From Candidatus Ruminimicrobiellum caprinum (GTDB lineage: Bacteria; Elusimicrobiota; Endomicrobiia; Endomicrobiales; Endomicrobiaceae), in contig JAFPUA010000200.1 in assembly GCA_017413305.1 (NCBI GenBank), positions 1 through 8,005 on the forward strand: a stretch of DNA of 8,005 nt, in the 5' to 3' direction. Made by a program: the position numbers and the translations under genes. This document shows, piece after piece, positions 1-6,470 of the stretch (position 1 is its first letter; every line of letters starts with the position of its first letter). Below the pieces are notes generated by a model. That model had not been told where the DNA came from. It ran no database searches and worked only from the letters and a program-made list of their open reading frames with translations.

Positions 1-1
1 A

Positions 2-1315
2 GCAGAAAAATATAACATTGAGCAGAATAATGAAAACTATAACCTTATTATCAATGACACCAGATACAATGTATCGACTGAAAAAACTTTTGATTGGGAT
101 TTTATGAAACAGCTGGTGGATATTGAAGATTTAAATCTAATTCTTGTGTCCGATAAAAATGATAAAAGACTTTCCGAAGATAAAGAAAATATTTTTGTGA
201 CTATTGACTATGCAAAACAAAAGGCTCTTCCATTAATGTCTTTGGGGAACAATGTTGAGCAGCTGGTTGAAAGTTATGCCGTTTCGCATCTTGATTGGGC
301 AAGAAATATGACACAAAGAGTTTTGGCTATGACGGCAAATATCGCAAATTCAAGAGAAGAATTTGTGTCTGTTATAAGAGATAATCCTGTTCTTATGGCA
401 CAGATTCTTTTAGGAATTTATTCTGAGGAAACATATGATCCTTTGTCGGAAGAATCTCCTTTCCTTACACAGGAAGATGTAACATTTTTAAAAACCGAAC
501 TGGAAATAAAACTTTCGGTTGATGGTGCGAGAATTGTTGTGTCAAAAGGTTTGGACTTTGTCGTTAACGAAGATTCTTATTCTTTTGCAACGCTTGATGT
601 TTCCGATGGTACTGCAAAACTTTTTATAAGTGAAGCTTTCTTAAAACATCTTGATGAATTGCCGTCGCAGGAAAAACGCTATTTCTTAGAACAGTTGGTA
701 ACACATGAAGTCGGAGAGTATAATGCATTAAAACAGGCACAGCAAGAAAACAAAGTTTTAAATTATGCTGATTATCATAAACAAATTGAACATGATACGG
801 ATCAAAAAGCTTTAATGGAAGAAGCGCGTTTGGCAAGTGCAAAAGTTTTTGACAAGAAAAAGAAAATTGCCCTACAAAAGCTTGTTTCGTTTGTTTCGGA
901 ATTTAATGCAGAAAATATTTTGCCAAATGATATTGCAGGTAACTTAAACCTTTATGCACAGGTCATTTCGGATGGCTTGGCAAATAAAAAAGAAAGTTTG
1001 GATGAAATATCTTTAGATGTTTTGGAAAGTGCCATGTTCTTGTTGACACTTATAAGTTCTGAAGAAAAGAGTAATATTTTGTCCGCTTTTAAAGGTTTGG
1101 ATGAATGGGAAGTTGCCTTAGGAAACATCGTTGATAAAAATTCTAATCGGTTTATGCTTATTTCCGATTTTATGACATATATTTATTCCGATACGGAAAT
1201 ACAGCGTCCTAAAACTATTGCATTTGAAGAGGCTGTCTTGGAAGAATCTGCCAAAGAAGCCTTATCTCTTAATGAACAAACAAGCAGAATGCACAGACTT
1301 ATGGCCTCCGCATAA
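2..1315 (+). CDS. Large helical protein of unknown function with HExxE motif (5' end missing)
   Basis: I do not recognise this gene. The frame is open from base 2 with no stop, so the first ATG in view (104) is probably internal; it also has no Shine-Dalgarno match in front of it. The visible part is 437 residues. Counting base 2 as the start of residue 1, the middle has a small beta-rich stretch (about 190-215, including a DGTAKLFIS segment) leading into a helix with HEVGEY at 235-240. Histidines follow at 259 and 264 in a tyrosine/aspartate-rich segment. The HExxE layout resembles a zincin helix, but the second histidine of HExxH is replaced by Glu, so peptidase activity is only a possibility. 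The rest, to the C-terminus, is acidic and almost wholly helical, with no membrane segment or signal peptide in view. The gene ends in a double stop (TAATAA, 1313-1318). It lies outside the pilus operon, which has its own promoter. A role in that system is not shown. Confidence 0.7.
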   Translation, partial: AEKYNIEQNNENYNLIINDTRYNVSTEKTFDWDFMKQLVDIEDLNLILVSDKNDKRLSEDKENIFVTIDYAKQKALPLMSLGNNVEQLVESYAVSHLDWARNMTQRVLAMTANIANSREEFVSVIRDNPVLMAQILLGIYSEETYDPLSEESPFLTQEDVTFLKTELEIKLSVDGARIVVSKGLDFVVNEDSYSFATLDVSDGTAKLFISEAFLKHLDELPSQEKRYFLEQLVTHEVGEYNALKQAQQENKVLNYADYHKQIEHDTDQKALMEEARLASAKVFDKKKKIALQKLVSFVSEFNAENILPNDIAGNLNLYAQVISDGLANKKESLDEISLDVLESAMFLLTLISSEEKSNILSAFKGLDEWEVALGNIVDKNSNRFMLISDFMTYIYSDTEIQRPKTIAFEEAVLEESAKEALSLNEQTSRMHRLMASA

Positions 1316-1337
1316 TAATCAAATATATTTTTTCTCA

Positions 1338-1366
1338 TTGACAATATCTTACTTTTAAGGTATAAT
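1338..1366 (+). promoter_or_regulatory. Consensus sigma-70-type promoter for the pilus operon
   Basis: TTGACA at 1338-1343 and TATAAT at 1361-1366 are both perfect matches to the housekeeping -35 and -10 hexamers, with the optimal 17-bp spacer. The A/T-only tract just upstream (1321-1333) could act as an UP element. Transcription would start near 1372-1375, giving a leader of about 40 bases before the pilB start. There is no extended -10 TG and no clear operator palindrome, so strong constitutive expression is the simplest reading. This is sequence-based inference without transcript data. Confidence 0.85.
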
Positions 1367-1402
1367 ACAAAGTAAATATATAATAAAACTTGAAGAATGT
1401 TT

Positions 1403-1410
1403 AAAAGGAG
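1403..1410 (+). promoter_or_regulatory. Ribosome binding site of pilB
   Basis: AAAAGGAG lies 5 bases before the ATG at 1416, a good Shine-Dalgarno match that fixes the start. No competing in-frame start has comparable support. Confidence 0.8.
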
Positions 1411-1415
1411 TCAGC

Positions 1416-3104
1416 ATGGCTTTGGATATTTTTAGAAAGAAATACATTGGTGAAGTTCTTTTAAGCAAGAATTACATAACTAAAGAACAGCTTCAGGAAG
1501 CAGTTACGGAGTCTGTAGGGAAAAAACAGAAACTCGGTGAATATCTCGTTTCAAAGGGATATGTCAGCGAGGAGAATTTTCTTGAATGTCTGGGAATTTC
1601 TTTAGGTATAGAATATGTTAAGCTGGAAGATTTAAATTTAAAAGAAAATGTATTTTTGAATTTCGACGAGAAAAGTGCAAGAAAATATAATGCTTTCCCG
1701 ATAAGTATTTCGGAAGATAATATGGTTCTTGCCATGGATGACCCTACGAATGTTGTTTATAGAGATGAAATCGCAAAAATTACAGGTAAGAAAATTTCAG
1801 TGGTGTTGGCGGCAAAAGCTGACATCCTTTCTGCTATAGAAAGATACTATGTTAGAAGTTCTCTCGGTGAAGATGGCGAAGATGAAATAAAGGTTGACGA
1901 TGAAACAACGACAAATATCGATGAAAACGATATTTCTGATGCAGATGCCGCACCTGTTGTAAAGTATGTTAATTCAATTTTCTTTGATGCTGTTACAAAG
2001 AAAGCCAGTGATATTCATTTGGAACCTTTTGAAAAAGGTGTTTCTTTAAGAATGAGAATCGACGGTGAGTTGCGTAATATGCATGCTCCCGCAAAAAAAT
2101 ATTATCCCGCAATCGTATCCAGAATCAAGATTATGTCTTTCTTGGATATCGCGGAGCGTCGTCTTCCTCAAGACGGAAAATGCAGAATCAATGTGCTTAA
2201 TCAGAGAATAGATGTGAGAGTTTCTATCATCCCGACAATTTGGGGTGAAAAGATAGTGCTAAGAATCTTGGCAAAAAGTTTGTTCGGACTTGATATAAAC
2301 AGAGTAGGTTTTTCTAAACAGGAATTGGCGTTTTTTAAAGAGTCAATTACGGCTCCTTACGGAATGATACTTGTTACGGGGCCTACATCTTCCGGTAAAA
2401 CTACTACACTTTATTCTGCGCTTTCTGATATTAACCAGCCGGATATCAACATTGTTACCGTTGAGGATCCTGTCGAATACGAAATGAAAGGTATCAATCA
2501 GGTAAATGTTAGGCCGAACATCGGTCTTGACTTTGCAAGAGTGTTAAGAACTTTCATGAGACAGGACCCTGATGTAATTCTGGTCGGAGAAATCAGAGAC
2601 TCTGAGACTGCCAAAATTGCTATTCAGGCAGCTCTCACCGGACATTTGGTGTTCTCTACATTGCATACCAACGATACCGTCAGTACCATCTCCAGAATGG
2701 TGTTCATGGGTGTGGAAGAATACTTGCTTGCAGATGCTTTAAATCTTATTATTGCACAAAGACTTGTAAGAGTTATTTGTCCTCACTGTAAGAAAGAAGT
2801 TGAAAATGTTCCCGACGATGTTTATAAAAAGCTTGGTATAGATAGATCTGTTAAAGTTTATGAAGGTGAGGGTTGCAGAAACTGTGACGGTATGGGATAC
2901 AAAGGAAGAACTGCAATATTTGAAATGTTAAATGTTACCAGTGAATTGAAAGATGCTATATCAAGAGGTGCAGGGTATGCCGAACTGAGAAAAATCGCAA
3001 ATGATCAAGGGTTGGTGTCTTTGAGACAAGCGGCATTAGCAAAATTGAAAGAGGGTGTAACAACAATAGAAGAAGTTTTGGCAACAACAGTAACGGAAAA
3101 ATAA
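1416..3104 (+). CDS. pilB: Type IV pilus / type II secretion assembly ATPase (PilB/GspE family)
   Basis: This cytoplasmic hexameric ATPase powers pilin polymerisation by acting on PilC. At 562 residues it has the usual PilB/GspE length. Residues 10-33 and 39-62 are two 24-residue repeats separated by 5 residues, the layout of an MshEN (GspE N-terminal) domain. A charged acidic linker (about 148-180) leads into the N2 domain, then the motor core. The core has Walker A GPTSSGKT at 322-329 (Lys328), an Asp box with Glu350-Asp351, Walker B with Glu392 in a VGEIRD context, and a His box with His410 and His417. A tetracysteine zinc site (Cys455, Cys458, Cys487, Cys490) separates assembly ATPases from PilT, which normally lacks it. 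All catalytic motifs are intact. It is the first gene of the operon, 22 bases before pilC, with no pilT between them. GspE is the alternative name; I prefer PilB because pilM and pilN lie in the same operon. Confidence 0.95.
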   Translation: MALDIFRKKYIGEVLLSKNYITKEQLQEAVTESVGKKQKLGEYLVSKGYVSEENFLECLGISLGIEYVKLEDLNLKENVFLNFDEKSARKYNAFPISISEDNMVLAMDDPTNVVYRDEIAKITGKKISVVLAAKADILSAIERYYVRSSLGEDGEDEIKVDDETTTNIDENDISDADAAPVVKYVNSIFFDAVTKKASDIHLEPFEKGVSLRMRIDGELRNMHAPAKKYYPAIVSRIKIMSFLDIAERRLPQDGKCRINVLNQRIDVRVSIIPTIWGEKIVLRILAKSLFGLDINRVGFSKQELAFFKESITAPYGMILVTGPTSSGKTTTLYSALSDINQPDINIVTVEDPVEYEMKGINQVNVRPNIGLDFARVLRTFMRQDPDVILVGEIRDSETAKIAIQAALTGHLVFSTLHTNDTVSTISRMVFMGVEEYLLADALNLIIAQRLVRVICPHCKKEVENVPDDVYKKLGIDRSVKVYEGEGCRNCDGMGYKGRTAIFEMLNVTSELKDAISRGAGYAELRKIANDQGLVSLRQAALAKLKEGVTTIEEVLATTVTEK

Positions 3105-3126
3105 ATTTTGTATTGAAGGAATATAA

Positions 3127-4362
3127 ATGCCTAAAATTCATTATAGAGCAAAAAATGCAAGAGGCAGGCTGATAAATGCTTCTATTGATGCCACAAGCGA
3201 AAACAGAGCTATAGAGATTTTAAATGCTAAAGGTTATACCGAAATTGAAATAAAGAAAAACTTTCTTGCCGGTCTTAAAAACTTAGGGCTGACAAATAAG
3301 AATGCCGAAAACGGCAGAGTAAAGATGAGCGATATTGCCGTTTTTGCTAGGCAGCTTGCTACCATGGTTAACGCCGGTGTTAATATATTAGAAGCTGTTA
3401 CCGATGTTTCCATGATGGTACAGAATAGATATTTTGCAAATATTTTGCAGAGAATCGTAAAAGATATTAAAAACGGTATTCCTTTATCGCAAGCACTTTC
3501 CAAACATAAAAAAATATTCGATAATACATTTGTTTCCATGATTGCTGTGGGAGAAAGGTCCGGTCAGCTCGGTGAAGTGTTGACTGATTTGGCTGAGTAT
3601 ATAGAAAATTCCGTTAAGCTCAGAAGAAAAATAAAATCTGCTGCGGCGTATCCTACATTTGTCGGTTCCTTTTTCATTGTTGTATTTTTAGGTATAGTTT
3701 TATTCCTTATACCGAAATTCGAAGAAATGTTTGCATCTTTCGGTGCAGATCTTCCTGCATTAACAAAATTTGTTGTTGCTATCAGCCATTTTGTATTGGA
3801 TAGACTGGGCTTTATAATAGTTGGACTGATAGTGTTATTTATTATCTTTAAGATTGTTACAAAAACACCGAAAGGGTTGTTGATGTGGCATAAATCGTTT
3901 TTTAAAGTTCCTATTTTTGGTCCTATATATACGAAAATGATATTTGCAAGATATTTCCAAACATTATCTACACTGGTAAAAAGCGGTGTTGATATTGTTG
4001 TTTCTATTCAGATATCTGCAAGTACCGTTAATAATACATATATTAAACAGATACTTGAAAATATCAGATCTGCAGTTATTTCCGGGCAATCTTTTTCGGC
4101 GAATATGGAAAAATATAATGTATTCCCGAGACTTGTTATAAGAATGACCGCCGTAGGTGAAAAAACAGGACAAATGGACGAGATGTTTATGAAAGTTACT
4201 GATTATTATAATGAAGAAGTTAACACTACGGTTGCAAGTTTAAGTTCTATTATTGAGCCGGTTTTGATAGTAGGTTTAGGTATAATGGTTGGTTTTATTG
4301 TTGTGGCATTGTACTTGCCTATATTCAGTATGGCAGGTGCTATGGTGAACCAGCAAGTTTAA
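3127..4362 (+). CDS. pilC: Inner-membrane platform protein (PilC/GspF family)
   Basis: This polytopic inner-membrane protein couples the PilB motor to pilin extraction and filament growth. Its 411 residues fit the family. There are two tandem T2SSF domains, at about 67-190 and 273-395. Each carries the family signature: AVGERSGQL near 140-148 and AVGEKTGQM near 342-350. Membrane segments are at about 178-200 (ending before FEEMF), 227-246 and 379-400. The first 65 residues form a small cytoplasmic N-terminal domain that includes the usual YRAKNARG-type beginning. The start at 3127 is supported by GAAGGA at 3115-3120, 6 bases upstream. The gene follows pilB by 22 bases and ends 1 base before the next ATG, consistent with translation from one transcript. 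Nothing is missing or truncated. Confidence 0.95.
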   Translation: MPKIHYRAKNARGRLINASIDATSENRAIEILNAKGYTEIEIKKNFLAGLKNLGLTNKNAENGRVKMSDIAVFARQLATMVNAGVNILEAVTDVSMMVQNRYFANILQRIVKDIKNGIPLSQALSKHKKIFDNTFVSMIAVGERSGQLGEVLTDLAEYIENSVKLRRKIKSAAAYPTFVGSFFIVVFLGIVLFLIPKFEEMFASFGADLPALTKFVVAISHFVLDRLGFIIVGLIVLFIIFKIVTKTPKGLLMWHKSFFKVPIFGPIYTKMIFARYFQTLSTLVKSGVDIVVSIQISASTVNNTYIKQILENIRSAVISGQSFSANMEKYNVFPRLVIRMTAVGEKTGQMDEMFMKVTDYYNEEVNTTVASLSSIIEPVLIVGLGIMVGFIVVALYLPIFSMAGAMVNQQV

Positions 4363-4363
4363 G

Positions 4364-4813
4364 ATGACAATGTACAATAAACTACAGGTAGGGAAAATGT
4401 TGAAAAATAATAAGGCTTTTACATTAACTGAATTGATTGTTACGATATCAATGATTATTACATTGGTTATAACATGGGCTTTTTACGGAAGGGGGCATGT
4501 TAAAGTCGCTATGCTTAATGAGGGCAGACTTTTTGCTGACCAGATAATTGCTCAAGAAAAGAATTATTTTAGTAACGCAGGTACATTCCTTTCCATGTCG
4601 GCATATACAACTAAAGCTCCTGCATTGTTTATAGATGCAAAAACTAATAAATATTTTACTGCATTTAAAGTTGCTTACGGTGGCGACAAAAAGTTAACGG
4701 TAATAGTAAAAGATACAACAAATAATGATGATAACAACTTTACTGATGTAAAGGTTACGGCAGTTTATAACCCTGCAGACGGATCAATTGTTTATACGGA
4801 TGCAATGAATTAA
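4364..4813 (+). CDS. Pilin-like protein 1 (type IV pilin N-terminus, possibly major-pilin or GspG/H-like)
   Basis: This is a prepilin with a class III signal: a lysine/asparagine-rich leader ending in NKA, then FTLTELIV with Glu at mature position 5 and a hydrophobic stretch of about 20 residues. Cleavage would be Ala|Phe rather than the usual Gly|Phe. The predicted subunit is about 131 residues. After the helix, a segment reading ADQIIAQEKNYFSNAGTFLS resembles the helix-to-loop region of major pilins and GspG, so it may be the filament subunit, though it could equally be a minor H-like pilin. Start choice: ATG 4364 lies 1 base after the pilC stop and has no Shine-Dalgarno (18-residue leader). 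ATG 4397 has AGGTAGGG upstream (4386-4393) and would give a compact 7-residue leader MLKNNKA. The longer form is listed, but 4397 is a serious alternative. The C-terminal domain has no cysteines. Confidence 0.85.
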   Translation: MTMYNKLQVGKMLKNNKAFTLTELIVTISMIITLVITWAFYGRGHVKVAMLNEGRLFADQIIAQEKNYFSNAGTFLSMSAYTTKAPALFIDAKTNKYFTAFKVAYGGDKKLTVIVKDTTNNDDNNFTDVKVTAVYNPADGSIVYTDAMN

Positions 4814-4815
4814 CT

Positions 4816-5217
4816 ATGAGAAAAATTTTAAAAAACATCAAAGGTTTATCTTTATCGGAAGTATTGGTTTCTATATCAATAGTGATGATACTTTCCGTAT
4901 ATGGGTTATCTTTTTTTGATGCCGCTTGGAAATACCGCTCGGAAAATGACGAATATCAGACGGTACTTAATAATGTTGTAAGTAATTTGGAATCTTCAAA
5001 GTATGCTATAGCTAATGATAAAATTACTGCTGCTGAAGAAACATTGGGGAGTGATAGAACAGTAAGTTATTTTATGTTAACTTCACAATTGACTCCGGAC
5101 CCTGCGCCATATTTAAAGCAAATATCGTCGACAGCGTATGTTAAGAAAGATGCAACGACGGATATTTATTCCATAGTTCTTACTACTTTTGTGTATCCTA
5201 ATTGGGAAAGAATTTAA
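4816..5217 (+). CDS. Minor pilin / pseudopilin (PilV/GspI-like)
   Basis: This short pilin-like protein (133 residues) has a 10-residue basic leader ending in Lys-Gly. Cleavage at Gly10|Leu11 gives mature LSLSEVLVSIS, with Glu at position 5. Leucine replaces the usual phenylalanine at +1. A hydrophobic helix runs to about residue 32, followed by a periplasmic domain. SLSEVLVSISIV, the small size and the final PNWERI suggest the PilV/GspI class, but such class calls are weak without structure comparison. The gene begins 2 bases after the previous stop and has no clear Shine-Dalgarno, so it is probably translated by coupling to pilin-like protein 1. In type II systems GspI is the centre of the I-J-K tip complex, and the next two genes look J-like and K-like in the same order. 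Confidence 0.82.
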   Translation: MRKILKNIKGLSLSEVLVSISIVMILSVYGLSFFDAAWKYRSENDEYQTVLNNVVSNLESSKYAIANDKITAAEETLGSDRTVSYFMLTSQLTPDPAPYLKQISSTAYVKKDATTDIYSIVLTTFVYPNWERI

Positions 5218-5220
5218 TAT

Positions 5221-5820
5221 ATGAAAAAAATAAAAGAATTTTTTAAACTTAATAAAGCGTTTACATTGGCAGAGATGCTCTGTGCTTTGGGAGTATCTGC
5301 CATTGTTATATTGACGGTTTATACAATGATGTTATCTGCTCAGCAGACTTTTTCTCGCTTAAGCGACGCATCTAAAAATACAAATAATTTTAGATTTTTA
5401 GTAAATGCTTTAAGAGATTCTATGCAGGGTGCTCCTGAAATTACGCATAATTCGGCAAGTACTGCTTTTTTAACTATACCTGTTTACAGAAACAGTACAA
5501 CTCCTGTTAATGATATTTATTTTGTTTCTAATGTTGATGCTATCAGCAACGATGCTGCTAAAGCAAAAGATATCTTCAGTGCTCCTCAGCCCGGAAACAA
5601 TTCTTATAATTTATATAAAAACGATAACGGAAATACAATTTTAGCTTTAAGTAATGTAAAGAAAATTTATTATTCTGTAGAAAAAAATGATGCAGATACT
5701 AAGGGCGGATATCAAAAATTAAATATTGGTATAATATATGATGAAGTTTTAAGTGATAAAAAAATTGATACCGTAAGACAGAAAAGAAAAATGTTGTGTT
5801 TTACCTCTAAGGGGAGATAA
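5221..5820 (+). CDS. Minor pilin / pseudopilin (PilW/GspJ-like)
   Basis: This 199-residue prepilin has a 13-residue basic leader ending in NKA, then FTLAEMLCALGVSAIVIL, with Glu at mature position 5 (residue 18). As in pilin-like protein 1, the predicted cleavage is Ala|Phe (13|14). After the helix comes a polar coiled segment (SRLSDASKNTNNFRFLVNALRD) and a larger beta-rich domain, which fits the PilW/GspJ class, usually the largest of the I/J pair. The start at 5221 is 3 bases after the previous stop, with only a weak GGGAAAG (5204-5210) upstream, so coupling is likely. The stop TAA shares its last A with the next ATG. The J-like assignment rests on size, order and the post-helix pattern, not on a search. 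Confidence 0.82.
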   Translation: MKKIKEFFKLNKAFTLAEMLCALGVSAIVILTVYTMMLSAQQTFSRLSDASKNTNNFRFLVNALRDSMQGAPEITHNSASTAFLTIPVYRNSTTPVNDIYFVSNVDAISNDAAKAKDIFSAPQPGNNSYNLYKNDNGNTILALSNVKKIYYSVEKNDADTKGGYQKLNIGIIYDEVLSDKKIDTVRQKRKMLCFTSKGR

Positions 5821-6428
5821 TGATATTAAATAATAAAGGTTCCTTACTTCCTGTAGCAGTTGCCAGCATGTTAATAATAATGGTGGCAGGGCTTGCCGTA
5901 ATGAAACTTTTTTCTATGCAGAATTTGGTAAGTGTTGCAGATAGAACCAAACTGAAAACTTATTACGCTGCAGAAGGTGCTATAGAGTATGCAAGATATC
6001 ATATTGACAGAATGTCGCATGAAGACCTTTTTGATGAGACAAGTTCCGGTGCAAAAACTATGACACTTAACAATTGCACCGTAACAATATCGAAATTAAG
6101 TGACGATGAAAGAAATTCTACAAAACCTCAGTATATAAGAGAAATAGGAAATTTGTACAATGTATATGAGCATCAGGGTTCTTCATCTAACGGTTTACCT
6201 GAAACAATATTAGGTGCTTACAAGATACGAGTATCAACTTCTGCAGTGGTAGAAAATCATTTTGCAAAACAAACTATTGAAACGACGCTTACTTACTTTT
6301 TTGTATCAAGCAGCACATATTACTATAAAGAAAAAATTGAAGAAGGACAGCCGACAACATATGTTTTTGACAGTTCGGATACCGCGAAAAAATTTGTTTG
6401 TTGGCGTAAGTCAACGACAGTAAGCTAA
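5820..6428 (+). CDS. PilX/GspK-like minor pilin lacking Glu5
   Basis: This is a 202-residue single-helix protein with a 7-residue leader MILNNKG, then SLLPVAVASMLIIMVAGLAVMKLF. There is Ser at +1, Pro at +4 and Val at +5, so the conserved Glu5 is absent. Absence of Glu5 is the known mark of GspK, the tip-capping pseudopilin, and the following TYYAAEGAIEYARY (about residues 47-60) matches the AFYAAEAG-type segment of PilX/GspK proteins. At 202 residues it is nearer to PilX than to GspK, which is usually about 300 with an extra domain. The start is well supported by GGGGAG (5811-5816), and its ATG overlaps the upstream stop by 1 base (TAATG). A leader-peptidase site with Ser at +1 is unusual, so whether it is processed is open. 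Family knowledge predicts a role at the filament tip with the two preceding genes. Confidence 0.8.
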   Translation: MILNNKGSLLPVAVASMLIIMVAGLAVMKLFSMQNLVSVADRTKLKTYYAAEGAIEYARYHIDRMSHEDLFDETSSGAKTMTLNNCTVTISKLSDDERNSTKPQYIREIGNLYNVYEHQGSSSNGLPETILGAYKIRVSTSAVVENHFAKQTIETTLTYFFVSSSTYYYKEKIEEGQPTTYVFDSSDTAKKFVCWRKSTTVS

Positions 6429-6456
6429 TAATTATTAATTAAAATAGAATTTTTCC

Positions 6457-6470
6457 GAGGAGGAAATGTG
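6457..6470 (+). promoter_or_regulatory. Strong ribosome binding site and GTG start of pilM
   Basis: GAGGAGG at 6457-6463 is the best Shine-Dalgarno match in the window and lies 4 bases before the GTG at 6468. An ATG at 6466 overlaps this start but is followed at once by TGA (6469-6471), so it cannot encode the protein. Translation from GTG gives IGIDIGTS, the expected PilM beginning. The preceding 39-base gap (6429-6467) is very A/T-rich; I see no convincing promoter or terminator hairpin in it. Confidence 0.75.

Noticed and set aside
624..842. Open frame on the minus strand inside the HExxE gene
   Set aside because: It lies fully within a long + strand coding region and its translation has no recognisable motif or ribosome binding site.
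1319..1336. AAATATATTT followed by T-run as a terminator of the first gene
   Set aside because: The palindrome is only A/T with no loop or GC stem, so it would not form a stable hairpin. It is better read as an A/T tract upstream of the promoter.
1493..1735. Minus-strand open frame inside pilB
   Set aside because: Antisense to the MshEN-like region of a well-supported gene; low-complexity Ser/Phe-rich product typical of a shadow frame.
2778..2887. Two CxxC motifs in PilB as haem or redox sites
   Set aside because: Neither is CxxCH, and the pair with this spacing is the known structural zinc site of PilB/GspE ATPases.
3234..3539. Minus-strand open frame inside pilC
   Set aside because: Antisense to a conserved T2SSF domain, with no start signal or promoter; hydrophobicity reflects the opposite strand.
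6429..6467. Possible second promoter before pilM (TAGAAT at 6445-6450)
   Set aside because: No plausible -35 element lies 16-18 bases upstream; the gap is simply A/T-rich.
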